Both the position numbers and the translations under genes were made by a program. A DNA stretch of 64,000 bases from Geobacter sp. AOG1 (GTDB taxonomy: Bacteria > Desulfobacterota > Desulfuromonadia > Geobacterales > Geobacteraceae), in NCBI RefSeq assembly GCF_019972315.1, contig NZ_BLIZ01000001.1, forward strand, positions 3,013,521-3,077,520. The letters run 5' to 3'. Below are positions 19,096 to 27,159 of the stretch, piece by piece; position 1 is the stretch's first letter, and every line of letters begins with the position of its first letter. The notes beneath the pieces are model-generated. The model made no database searches. It had not been told where the DNA came from and saw nothing but the letters and a program-made list of their open reading frames with translations.

Positions 19096-19208
19096 TGCGT
19101 GGAAAGAACAGTGACAAAAGGGAGGTGATACATCGCGTATACCAGAAAAAATGGAGATTGTTTCTTGGGCAGAAAGATACTCATTCAGTATTCAGAAAGG
19201 AAATCGTT

Positions 19209-19676
19209 ATGTCAGTATCAAGAATCGTAGTGATGTGTTGTATCGCGGCGTTAACGGCATTTGCAAGCATCGCGCAAGCAAGAGATGGGGGATGTGACGG
19301 TGACGGGTATTGTGGTAGCCATCAGCGACAACATTTCAAGAAATTTGGGGAAAAACTTGGTCTGACCGACGCACAGAAAGCGCAGGCAAAGGTGATTTTT
19401 CAAGGGAACAAAGCGGTTGTGAAACCGATGGTTGCAAATTTGCGCACTGAGAAGAAAAACCTTCGGGATCTGATGCATGCCGATACCATCGATGAAGCGG
19501 CAATCCGTGCGGAAACTGCCAAAATAGCCGCAATTCAGGCCGACCTCAATGTTGACAGGGCGAAGGTTGGGGCACAGTTTCGCGCTATCCTGACCCCCGC
19601 GCAGTTGGAAACCTTGAAATCCTTACGCCAGAAAAGTCACAAAGATGACGCCACTCCTATTGTTCCTGCTGAATAA
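19209..19676 (+). CDS. Spy/CpxP-like periplasmic protein (LTXXQ motifs)
   Basis: About 155 residues from the ATG at 19209 (AGAAAGGA upstream), with a signal peptide ending near SIAQA. The mature part is helical and charged, with two LTXXQ-type motifs (GLTDAQKAQ and LTPAQLET), the signature of Spy and CpxP. Spy is an ATP-independent periplasmic chaperone controlled by BaeR and CpxR in enterobacteria. The gene is adjacent to and divergent from a BaeSR-like system, so the same wiring is plausible here. A strong hairpin follows at 19693-19718. Confidence 0.82.
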   Translation: MSVSRIVVMCCIAALTAFASIAQARDGGCDGDGYCGSHQRQHFKKFGEKLGLTDAQKAQAKVIFQGNKAVVKPMVANLRTEKKNLRDLMHADTIDEAAIRAETAKIAAIQADLNVDRAKVGAQFRAILTPAQLETLKSLRQKSHKDDATPIVPAE

Positions 19677-19692
19677 CGATGTATGCTCCTGT

Positions 19693-19718
19693 GAGACCTC
19701 CTGGCAACAGGAGGTCTC
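19693..19718 (+). terminator. Hairpin after the Spy-like gene
   Basis: Perfect 11-bp arms GAGACCTCCTG and CAGGAGGTCTC around GCAA. The following T-run is weak (CGGCTCTTTG), so it may be an inefficient terminator or an mRNA-stabilising stem. Confidence 0.55.
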
Positions 19719-19874
19719 CGGCTCTTTGCACCTTTCACGCCGCATCCCAGTTATTGACCTGCCAGAAAACGGCCGTAGACGCGAATGGCATCGAGTTCCA
19801 CGTATATCTGCTCTGCCAGTTTGTGGTAAACTTTACCACTACGAGTGCAACAGCCGAAGTTCATGGAGAGGCAC

Positions 19875-21074
19875 ATGACAAGAATTCTGATCACCCTACC
19901 TGCAGCACTCCTCGCCTTGGGTCTTTTCGCAGGACAGGTCGCAATCGCCGACAGTGACCAGTATGCTCCTCCCGACACAATGGAAGAGGGGAATGCTACT
20001 CTTTTCACTGCGGAGGAACTGGATGATTTGCTCGCTCCTATTGCGCTCTACCCTGATCCGTTGCTCGCCCAGATCCTCCCGGCGGCGACGTTTATCGATG
20101 AGATCGATTTGGCGGCTCGTTATGTGGGACAGTACGGGAAATCCGCCCGGATCGACGACCAGCTGTGGGATGTGAGTGTCAAGGCCGTGGCCCATTATCC
20201 CGACGTGCTCTTCATGATGGACCAGAAGTATGACTGGACCGTGTCTCTGGGGCAGGCTTACGCCAGTCAGCCGCAGGATGTGATGGACGCGATCCAGCGC
20301 CTGCGTGCAGAGGCAGAGGCTGAGGGCAATCTCGTATCCACTGCTGAGCAACAGGTGGTCGACGAAGGAGGGGTCATCAGTATCGTTCCGGCCGAACCCG
20401 CTGTGGTGTATGTCCCCCAGTACGATCCCATGGCGGTTTACGTTGAAGCCCCCCCAGCTGGATACGGGTTCATTTCCTTTGGCATCGGATTCACGATCGG
20501 TGCCTGGCTGAACCGCGATTGCGACTGGCATAGGCATCGTGTCTACTACCACGGTTGGCAAGGAGGCGGCTGGATCAGCCGCTCCCGCCCGCATATCAGT
20601 GTCGGGAACAATGTCTACATCAGCAACAGTTACCGCGAAGTAGCTGTCAACAACAAAGTAATCCGCCACGATACGGTACGCTACCGTGAGGAGCTTCGTC
20701 GAAACGTGCAGCTCCAACGTGCGCGCACTGGCCGCACATTGCCTCCGGCCAGAGTTGTACAGCCCGGTCCGGCCTCAACGGGAAGTCGCCCGCCGGCACG
20801 TCCAGCCACGACGGACGTGTACCGTGGCCGTGACGTCCAGAAGGCACAACCAGCATCGCAAACGGGTTATGGCGGCTACGGCAACCGCAAGGACGCTACT
20901 ACGTACCGCGAACGCGGCCAGACCAGCAGGGGGGCCACACAACAATTCACCCGGCCGGTCCCGGCACAACGCCCGGCGGTTCCCAGCCCCAGGCCAGCCC
21001 CGACCCCGACCCCGACGCAGCAGCAAGCTCCCCGCCAAGCACCGGCTGGGGGGGGGAGACTGCAACAACGTTAG
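19875..21074 (+). CDS. DUF3300 family secreted protein
   Basis: About 399 residues from the ATG at 19875, with a signal peptide (ILITLPAALLALGLFAGQVA). The DUF3300 core spans roughly residues 45-230: ELDDLLAPIALYPDPLLAQI, LAARYVGQYGK, AVAHYPDVLFMMDQKYDWT, LVSTAEQQVV and AVVYVPQYDP. The C-terminal third is disordered, rich in Arg, Gln and Pro. DUF3300 proteins have no known biochemical activity and are commonly encoded beside a DUF2950 protein, as here. Confidence 0.88.
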   Translation: MTRILITLPAALLALGLFAGQVAIADSDQYAPPDTMEEGNATLFTAEELDDLLAPIALYPDPLLAQILPAATFIDEIDLAARYVGQYGKSARIDDQLWDVSVKAVAHYPDVLFMMDQKYDWTVSLGQAYASQPQDVMDAIQRLRAEAEAEGNLVSTAEQQVVDEGGVISIVPAEPAVVYVPQYDPMAVYVEAPPAGYGFISFGIGFTIGAWLNRDCDWHRHRVYYHGWQGGGWISRSRPHISVGNNVYISNSYREVAVNNKVIRHDTVRYREELRRNVQLQRARTGRTLPPARVVQPGPASTGSRPPARPATTDVYRGRDVQKAQPASQTGYGGYGNRKDATTYRERGQTSRGATQQFTRPVPAQRPAVPSPRPAPTPTPTQQQAPRQAPAGGGRLQQR

Positions 21075-21142
21075 GTTGACCCCGCTGGCGTCAACACTTG
21101 TGCCTGCAGATTACTGGTCCTGTTCAAGAAAGGAACACTGGT

Positions 21143-22111
21143 ATGATAAGAGATATTCGGAGAATCATGTTCTGGGGCATGGGAATGTGGTGCCTGGCCG
21201 TACTACTGGGACTGGCGGCATTCCCGACTGGCAGCTTCGCCACCCAGCCTGAGACGGTGCAGCAGGTTTTCGCCTCGCCGGAAGAGGCCCGGCAAGCTTT
21301 GCTCAGTGCTGTTCAGAAAAAAGACCATGGAGCTTTGAGGGAGATTTTTGGTCCGGTTGCCCGTGAGCTCGAACCGGGCGACCCGGTGGAACAGGCCACT
21401 GAATTCGACCACTTTGCCAGCCACTTGGCGGAGGGAGCCGAACTCGTCAAAGAGGGAGAAACAAAAGCAATCCTCGTTATCGGCGCGAAAAAATGGCCTT
21501 TCCCCGTACCAATCGTCAAGAAAGGTACCAGCTGGCTTTTTAACACGGAAGAGGGGCGCGAAGAAATCCTCAACCGCCGCATAGGCCATAACGAACTGCT
21601 TGCCATCAATGTCTGTCGGGCTTATGTGGAGGCACAGCATGAATATTACAGCATGCCGGAACCGGATGGCGACCAACTACCGAAATATGCCCAGCACATG
21701 ATCAGCAAACCAGGCAAAAAGGATGGCCTCTACTGGCCGACCGTAGCCGGTGAGAAAGAGAGCCCACTCGGTCCGCTGGTCGCTAAAGCGAAGGAAGAAG
21801 GGTACATGCAACCGCGCAAAGAGGGGGAGCGTGGCCCACGGCCTTACAATGGCTACTATTTCCGGATTCTCAAGCAGCAGGGACCGAGCGCCCCAGGCGG
21901 GAAATTCAGTTACGTCATCAACGGCAACATGGTAGCCGGCCATGCGCTGGTCGCCTACCCCGCCCGGTGGGGGGTCTCGGGAGTGATGACGTTCATCGTG
22001 AATCAACGGGGCAGGGTGTATGAGAAGAATCTGGGATCGAAAACGGCAGAAATTGCACGCAAAATGACGAGCTATAATCCGGACCAGACCTGGAAGCTGG
22101 TTGAACCATAA
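21143..22111 (+). CDS. DUF2950 family secreted protein
   Basis: About 322 residues from the ATG at 21143 (AAGGAA upstream), with a hydrophobic signal (FWGMGMWCLAVLLGLAAFP). Family-type segments are VFASPEEARQALLSAVQKKD, WPFPVPIVKKGTSWLFNTEE, GREEILNRRIGHNELLAINV, CRAYVEAQHEYYS, GLYWPTVAGEKESPLGPLV, YNGYYFRILKQQG and WGVSGVMTFIVNQRG. Function unknown in the family. It forms a probable operon with the DUF3300 gene 68 bases upstream, suggesting they act together in the envelope. Confidence 0.88.
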   Translation: MIRDIRRIMFWGMGMWCLAVLLGLAAFPTGSFATQPETVQQVFASPEEARQALLSAVQKKDHGALREIFGPVARELEPGDPVEQATEFDHFASHLAEGAELVKEGETKAILVIGAKKWPFPVPIVKKGTSWLFNTEEGREEILNRRIGHNELLAINVCRAYVEAQHEYYSMPEPDGDQLPKYAQHMISKPGKKDGLYWPTVAGEKESPLGPLVAKAKEEGYMQPRKEGERGPRPYNGYYFRILKQQGPSAPGGKFSYVINGNMVAGHALVAYPARWGVSGVMTFIVNQRGRVYEKNLGSKTAEIARKMTSYNPDQTWKLVEP

Positions 22112-22258
22112 TTCACATACCCCAGCAAAAAAGGGGCGGTAAACTGGCCCGGTTGGGGTGACCTTGGCATATCCAGGTCCCTCAGTAATAACAAATTGAC
22201 ATTAGTCTCCATGCTGATTTATAACCATTTTTAACGCTACGCAACATGGAGAGAAAAA

Positions 22259-22480
22259 ATGCCCGGTTCCTATCCCGACCCCCGGTCCTATGCCGATACC
22301 GCCCTGCATGCACTTGAGCAGGCTTACGCGGAGAGCCCCGACTCCCATACCAGTTCGCTGATCATGACGGCAATGGAAGCAATCAGACGCCTGGCGCAGG
22401 AAATCAAGAGTGTCGCCGTTGCCGAAGGAGGGGTGGAACTCGACCCCCATGAACTTAACGATTTCAACTCCGCTATCTGA
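22259..22480 (+). CDS. Small uncharacterised protein
   Basis: 73 residues, helical and soluble, with no recognised motif (central stretch IMTAMEAIRRLAQEIKSVAV). The support is a good ribosome site (GGAGAG six bases before ATG) and a compact frame that ends eight bases before the convergent flavodoxin gene. Confidence 0.6.
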   Translation: MPGSYPDPRSYADTALHALEQAYAESPDSHTSSLIMTAMEAIRRLAQEIKSVAVAEGGVELDPHELNDFNSAI

Positions 22481-22488
22481 CCCCCGAC

Positions 22489-23154
22489 CTACCCTTTCTT
22501 CTGCCAGAACTCCCGTTCGAAGGGCCAGTACTCCTGCATGTACCCTACCACCCCCTGCATCCGGGCTCTGAACGCCTGCCGGAACGCATCCTGTTCGGGG
22601 AATTCCCGCTTTTCACGGACCGCGGCGCAAAGTGCCCCGCCCAGTTCCCGCGCCCTTCCATACAGTTCGTCCTCGTTGGGAAAGGTGCGCACCCCGGCCT
22701 GAGCAGAGCCAACGCTGCCGACCGTCAGCGCTCCCAAGGTCCCTGCAACATGCGCCATGTAGGCGAGCACCTCATCGTCATCGCCACTCCCCGAGGTCTC
22801 CACGAGCGCCGCGTACTTGCCGTCAAGAGCCATGCAATGGATAAGACCGTTACAGCGATCGAAGAACGTCTTCATCTGGGCGGTGACACTGAAGATATAG
22901 TTGGGGCTGGCGAGAATGAACGCATCGCACCCCAGGAGCTGTTCCTTGATCGATTCATAGTCGTCTGGCAGGGGACAGATGCCAGTCCTGTGGCAGGCAT
23001 CGCATGCAACGCACGGTTGCATCCCGGCCTGGGCCAAAGAGACAATCTCCACCTCTCCACCCCCCCCACGAACACCAGCCAGCACTTCTTCCAGCAGCCG
23101 TCCCGTGTTTCCCTGCATGCCGCGCGGGCTGCCAATAAGAGCAAGAATTTTCAT
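22489..23154 (-). CDS. NADPH-dependent FMN reductase / iron-sulfur flavoprotein-like
   Basis: 221 residues with a flavodoxin fold. The FMN phosphate loop is LIGSPRGMQGNTGRLLEEVL. A three-Cys motif, CVACDACHRTGICPLPDD, follows at about residues 48-65, typical of iron-sulfur flavoproteins, and then ASPNYIFSVTAQMKTFFDRC. Such proteins transfer electrons between pyridine nucleotides or ferredoxin and small substrates; the specific substrate is unknown. The C-terminal region (YMQEYWPFEREFWQKKG) is common in this subgroup. Confidence 0.85.
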   Translation of the reverse strand: MKILALIGSPRGMQGNTGRLLEEVLAGVRGGGGEVEIVSLAQAGMQPCVACDACHRTGICPLPDDYESIKEQLLGCDAFILASPNYIFSVTAQMKTFFDRCNGLIHCMALDGKYAALVETSGSGDDDEVLAYMAHVAGTLGALTVGSVGSAQAGVRTFPNEDELYGRARELGGALCAAVREKREFPEQDAFRQAFRARMQGVVGYMQEYWPFEREFWQKKG

Positions 23155-23260
23155 CGGTACTCCCCTTCCCGGATTAAATTGCCACCATTCATGGTCGGCA
23201 CGCTGACATTTTGCCCCAGTTGTCGGCTACCCGCAAGGGATTTCCGCCGCATTTTCCCCC

Positions 23261-23337
23261 TTGCCTCGCCCCACCGTAAAATGGTATATATATCAAGCCT
23301 GTGAACCACAGGGGACGTCTCCTGTGGTTTTTATTTT
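23261..23337 (+). promoter_or_regulatory. Promoter plus leader terminator (possible attenuator) ahead of the 23391 gene
   Basis: TTGCCT (23261) and TATATA (23285) are 18 bases apart. About 15 bases downstream of the -10 box lies a perfect 9-bp hairpin, AACCACAGG (23304-23312) with CCTGTGGTT (23321-23329), followed by TTTATTTT. It is an intrinsic terminator on the plus strand located before, not after, a gene: 54 bases upstream of the GTG start. No recognised ligand-binding domain precedes it. Confidence 0.55.
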
Positions 23338-23390
23338 GTCCGGAACGTGAGCCGTTATCGACGCTACGCCTTCCCTCCAAGGAGTCTTTC

Positions 23391-24500
23391 GTGAAGCACC
23401 AGCTTTCCCCCTCTTTCCTCAGGACATACCTGCTGCTACTTGCCACCCTCGCCCTGACCGGCTGCGGAAACCAAACCACCTCGCAGCCTCCGACTGCAAA
23501 TAAGGCAAGTACCGCAAGCCCCCCCGTAACCGCAAGCACCCCGGCACCTCCTGCAGTTCAGGCCCAAAACACCGCCGCAGCCCGCAAAGCGGCCGCATTT
23601 GCCGCGCAAACCTCTGCCGCGCGTAAGGCCCCCAAGATAAAGTACAATGCCGGAGAAGACCCCGATTTTGCCAACAAATGCGGTTGGCCGGTTAAGTGCC
23701 CGACGCCCCTCCCCGGCTCGATCCTGCCCCAGAAGCGAATCGTGGCCTACTACGGCAATCCCCTTTCCAAGAAAATGGGAGCGTTGGGAGAATTCCCGAA
23801 GGACGACATGCTGCGCCGCCTGAAGGGAGAAGTGGCCCGGTGGGAGAAAGCGGACCCCTCTACCCCGGTACAACCCGCGCTGCACCTGATCGCGGTTGTG
23901 GCACAGGGAGAGCCGGGTAAGGCGGGCAAGTACCGGATGATCATACCTGACGCCATCGTGAACCAGGTGTACGGGTGGGCAAAAGAGGCGAACGCCATCC
24001 TGTTCATCGACATCCAGACCGGGCACGACGACATCCGGACCATCCTCCCCCGCTTTGAATGGCTGCTGAAAAATCCGGACGTGCACCTGGGGATCGACCC
24101 GGAATTCAACCTCATCGCAAGCAAGAAGAAACCGGGGACCAAGATCGGTACCTATGACGCAGCGGACATAAACTATGCCTCCGGTTACCTGAAAGACCTG
24201 GTAAAGAAGTACAACCTCCCCCCCAAGGTGTTCATCGTGCACCGTTTTACCCGCAACGGCGTGACGAATTCCCGGAACATCGTGCTGCGCCCCGAGGTGC
24301 AGATCGTCATGAACATGGACGGCTGGGGCGCCCCCTGGCTGAAGCGGGATTCATACAAGGATTACGTGGTAGCCGAACCGGTGCAGTACACCGGCTTCAA
24401 GCTCTTCTACCACAACGACACGAAGAAGGGGGACCCGCTGCTGACCCCTCAGGACGTGCTCAAACTCCACCCGAAGCCGGTCTATATCCAGTACCAGTAA
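23391..24500 (+). CDS. Lipoprotein with predicted TIM-barrel-like domain, function unknown
   Basis: About 369 residues from the GTG at 23391 (AAGGAG six bases upstream). Signal and lipobox TLALTGC are followed by an Ala/Pro/Thr-rich linker of about 65 residues. The globular part starts near NKCGWPVKCPTPLPGSILPQ. It has alternating strand and helix segments reminiscent of glycosidase-type barrels (RIVAYYGNPLSKKMGALGEF, ALHLIAVVAQG, ANAILFIDIQTGHDDIRTIL, VHLGIDPEFNL, KVFIVHRFT, VQIVMNMDGWG). No catalytic assignment is possible; the acidic residues in these strands are candidates. Behind a leader terminator. Confidence 0.7.
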   Translation: MKHQLSPSFLRTYLLLLATLALTGCGNQTTSQPPTANKASTASPPVTASTPAPPAVQAQNTAAARKAAAFAAQTSAARKAPKIKYNAGEDPDFANKCGWPVKCPTPLPGSILPQKRIVAYYGNPLSKKMGALGEFPKDDMLRRLKGEVARWEKADPSTPVQPALHLIAVVAQGEPGKAGKYRMIIPDAIVNQVYGWAKEANAILFIDIQTGHDDIRTILPRFEWLLKNPDVHLGIDPEFNLIASKKKPGTKIGTYDAADINYASGYLKDLVKKYNLPPKVFIVHRFTRNGVTNSRNIVLRPEVQIVMNMDGWGAPWLKRDSYKDYVVAEPVQYTGFKLFYHNDTKKGDPLLTPQDVLKLHPKPVYIQYQ

Positions 24501-24518
24501 TTCTAGCGAGGAGTTCCC

Positions 24519-25004
24519 ATGGGAAATAACGAAGTTCAGGGGCACTGGCCCGGTTCCTGTTTCGGCTGTTCGAGCAGGAACCTCAAGGGATTGCAGCTCC
24601 GTTTTTTCCACACGGAAGAAGGATGCGTAACCAGCTGCACGATTCCCGATACCTACTGCGGTTTTGACGGCCTGGTTCACGGCGGCATAATCGCCACGCT
24701 GCTGGACGAGGCGGCAGGATGGTCGCTGTTCGCCCGCATCGGACGGCTCGGCGTCACCCGGGAAATGACGACACGCTACCTGAAGCCGGTGCCGACCAAC
24801 ATGGAACTTCGGGTGGAAGGAATAATCGTGAGCCATGACGAACGGAACGCCGACGTCCGTTCCACCATCCATTCCGCCGACGGCACGTTACTGGCGGAAG
24901 GAGACAGTGCCTGGGCATTCCCGCGGCTCGGGCGGATAGCCGCCCTGGCGAACGTGCCGGAGGGGACATTGCAGCAGTTTCTCGACGACTGTTGCCGGAA
25001 ATAG
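24519..25004 (+). CDS. PaaI-type hotdog-fold thioesterase
   Basis: 161 residues. The hotdog motif GLVHGGIIATLLDEAAGWSL carries the catalytic-type Gly-Gly and Asp/Glu positions, followed by TREMTTRYLKPVPTNMELRV. Such enzymes hydrolyse acyl-CoA thioesters in the cytoplasm. Two Cys near the start (CFGCSSRNLKGL) are typical of one PaaI branch. The ribosome site GCGAGGAG is good. It lies 18 bases after the lipoprotein gene and may be co-transcribed. Confidence 0.87.
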   Translation: MGNNEVQGHWPGSCFGCSSRNLKGLQLRFFHTEEGCVTSCTIPDTYCGFDGLVHGGIIATLLDEAAGWSLFARIGRLGVTREMTTRYLKPVPTNMELRVEGIIVSHDERNADVRSTIHSADGTLLAEGDSAWAFPRLGRIAALANVPEGTLQQFLDDCCRK

Positions 25005-25050
25005 GCGCTCCATCCCCTCGTGCAGACACATATCCCCCGCTGCACAACAA

Positions 25051-25076
25051 AAAAGGCCCGCTTGCGCAGGCCTTTT
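25051..25076 (+). terminator. Intrinsic terminator, bidirectional
   Basis: AAAAGGCC and GGCCTTTT arms around a CGCTTGCGCA centre, between the thioesterase and the convergent holin-like gene. Confidence 0.8.
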
Positions 25077-25132
25077 CCATTCCGAACCATGTCAGCATGC
25101 CGACCATACGCCGGTCAGGATTGCACATTTGC

Positions 25133-25486
25133 CTACCTGCTGTTATTCGATCCGATGAACAGGCTCAACAGAAAGCTTACAATACTGAAAACGAATGCGG
25201 CAATGAAGGCCTGCCCGAAGCCGGCGACATGGAATCCCCTGACCAGCATGGACGCCAGATAGAAGAGAAAGGCGTTGATAACGAGGGTGAAGAGACCGAG
25301 GGTGACGACCGTTACCGGGAGGGTAAGAAAGATGAGGATCGGCCGGAGAAAGGCGTTCAGAAGTCCGAGTACGACGGCAGCTGCAAAGACGGTCATCCAG
25401 TTGTCGAGGGAAACCCCCGAGACGAGGTGGGCAACGACAAGGAGTGCCGTGCTGTTTATGATCCATCTCACAATCAATTGTTTCAT
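25133..25486 (-). CDS. Four-helix membrane protein, phage-holin superfamily IV type
   Basis: 117 residues, nearly all hydrophobic, with four predicted membrane helices (IINSTALLVVAHLVSGVSL, MTVFAAAVVLGLLNAFLRPI, VVTLGLFTLVINAFLFYLAS, AFIAAFVFSIVSFLLSLFIG). The pattern, including NAFLRPILIFLTLPVTV, matches the widespread Phage_holin_4_2 family. Despite the name, most chromosomal members are of unknown function with no phage genes nearby, as here. RBS GGGAGGA. Confidence 0.82.
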   Translation of the reverse strand: MKQLIVRWIINSTALLVVAHLVSGVSLDNWMTVFAAAVVLGLLNAFLRPILIFLTLPVTVVTLGLFTLVINAFLFYLASMLVRGFHVAGFGQAFIAAFVFSIVSFLLSLFIGSNNSR

Positions 25487-25660
25487 GCCATCCTCCCGGT
25501 AGATAACGGAGCATTCTGTCCCTGTATTGTTCCCGGACGGGTAACCTTACCACAATCGTCAGCGAATGGCGACTGCCTAAATCATCACAACGATGACTGC
25601 GGTGGACACCCGTTCCTGCCGTGCTACCATTGATGCATCAGAGTCTAAGGGGGAGATTCC

Positions 25661-26113
25661 ATGGACAACCCGAGACACGACATCGTTGTCAGTTGCCTGG
25701 TGCGCGATGCTACCGACCAGATACTTCTCATACGTCACCACAAGCGGGGCTGGGAAATTCCCCAGGGAAAGGTCGAGGAGGGTGAAGGCATTATTGCTGC
25801 CCTCCACCGGGAGGTGCGTGAGGAGACCGGCGTGATGATTGAACCGGGTCCGCTCGCCTGCGTCTGGTCGAAGCTTTCCCCCCCTACCGCTCTTGTCTTC
25901 ACCTTCATCGCCCGGCATACGGGGGGGGCCCTGCAACCAAGCGCTGAAAGTCCGGAGGTTGGTTGGTTCCCCCCTGTCGAAGCACTCGCGCTCGTCACCC
26001 ACCAGGTGACACGTGACCGTCTCCTGGCGCTTCTCGGCTTCGCGGGTACCGTTACCTTCCGCACCTACACAACCAACCCCTACCAGGTGCATACCACCGA
26101 CCGACCGGAGTGA
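25661..26113 (+). CDS. NUDIX hydrolase
   Basis: 150 residues with a complete Nudix box at about residues 38-60: a Gly-Lys start (GKVEEGEG), then REVREETGV. It begins with WEIPQGK as in MutT and dinucleotide-polyphosphate hydrolases. Cleaves nucleoside diphosphates linked to another moiety; the substrate cannot be assigned. Followed with five bases between stop and start by the M23 peptidase gene. Confidence 0.9.
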   Translation: MDNPRHDIVVSCLVRDATDQILLIRHHKRGWEIPQGKVEEGEGIIAALHREVREETGVMIEPGPLACVWSKLSPPTALVFTFIARHTGGALQPSAESPEVGWFPPVEALALVTHQVTRDRLLALLGFAGTVTFRTYTTNPYQVHTTDRPE

Positions 26114-26119
26114 TTCGTC

Positions 26120-26923
26120 ATGTCGCAGACTCACGTAACATTGAACATCGGGCTTACCGTCATCCTTGTTGTCCTGCTCAGCATGCTCCATGCAGGCACC
26201 TGCTTCAGCGCCGGCACGCAACCAGCCGATGCCCAACAACCGGTCATCCTGGACGGAGCATCGTGTGTTGCCTGCATGGAATTCGACCGTCTCACTACCC
26301 AGGTACGCGACGGGCTGATTGGAAAAGAGATTGCCAAAACAGAAGTGCAACGGATCCTTCCACTCATTCGTGATTACTACTATACCCATGGCGGCAAGGA
26401 TTACGGCAGCGCCGACTGGGTCTTCCCCCTGGCCGGCTACACACCACGGGCGATCGCAGGGGGCAGGCGGCATGGTTACGAACCCCGCGGCTACGACTGG
26501 TTCGCCGGCAACCGGCATGCGGCCCACCCCGCCCTCGACATCTTTATCCATGACCGTAACCAGGATGAACGGGACGACCGTACCGGCAACTACGTACCGG
26601 TCCTCTCCATGACCGGCGGTATCGTTGTCGCCATGGCCCCCGACTGGCAACCCGGCAGCAACCTACGCGGCGGCAAATACCTGTGGATATACGATCCGGC
26701 AACCGACTCACTCCTCTACTACGCCCACAACCGGGAATTGGCCGTCAACCTCGGCACAGTCGTGAACCCCGGCGACAAAATTGCCACTGTCGGGAGGACC
26801 GGCTATAATGCCGCCAAAAAACGTTCGCCTACCCATCTGCATCTCTCTTGGCTGAAGATCAAAAATGGCTCTCCCGTGGCGGAATACCCGTACCAAGTTC
26901 TTCTTAAAAGCCACACACACTAA
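26120..26923 (+). CDS. M23-family zinc metallopeptidase, secreted
   Basis: 267 residues with an N-terminal signal (IGLTVILVVLLSMLHAGTCF). The peptidase domain occupies the C-terminal two thirds: the metal ligands are in HPALDIFIHD (His and Asp) and THLHLSW (HxH), with GDKIATVGRTGYN in between, as in LytM-type enzymes. These cut peptide cross-links in murein or carry out regulatory roles. The start follows the Nudix stop closely and uses GGAGTG within the end of that gene. Confidence 0.88.
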   Translation: MSQTHVTLNIGLTVILVVLLSMLHAGTCFSAGTQPADAQQPVILDGASCVACMEFDRLTTQVRDGLIGKEIAKTEVQRILPLIRDYYYTHGGKDYGSADWVFPLAGYTPRAIAGGRRHGYEPRGYDWFAGNRHAAHPALDIFIHDRNQDERDDRTGNYVPVLSMTGGIVVAMAPDWQPGSNLRGGKYLWIYDPATDSLLYYAHNRELAVNLGTVVNPGDKIATVGRTGYNAAKKRSPTHLHLSWLKIKNGSPVAEYPYQVLLKSHTH

Positions 26924-26951
26924 GTTTAAATCACCAGCTACCACCTCAAAA

Positions 26952-26974
26952 GCCTGGCGGTCAAGCCGTTAGGC
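26952..26974 (+). other. Unassigned hairpin in the leader of the ferritin-like regulator
   Basis: GCCTGGCGG and CCGTTAGGC pair along nine positions (two G-T wobbles) around TCAAG, in the 236-base gap before 27160. No T-run follows, so it is not a terminator, and I could not match it to a known riboswitch. Confidence 0.35.
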
Positions 26975-27159
26975 GGTCGACCCCCGCCCAGCAGCCTAAA
27001 GCACGAGCCTTTCATACCCTTTCGTCACTCTATCCGCTACACACGTCCTGCAAAAAATTGCATCCATCCAAAAATTTCTCCGCAATATATACTTGGCAAA
27101 TAGCGTACATGTTGGTATAATCTAATTATTATTTGTTATGCAACATGCAAGGAGCAATC

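Noticed and set aside
26924-27159. GEMM (c-di-GMP or cGAMP) riboswitch before the ferritin-like regulator.
   Set aside because: The conserved GEMM blocks were not found on either strand; only an isolated hairpin remains.
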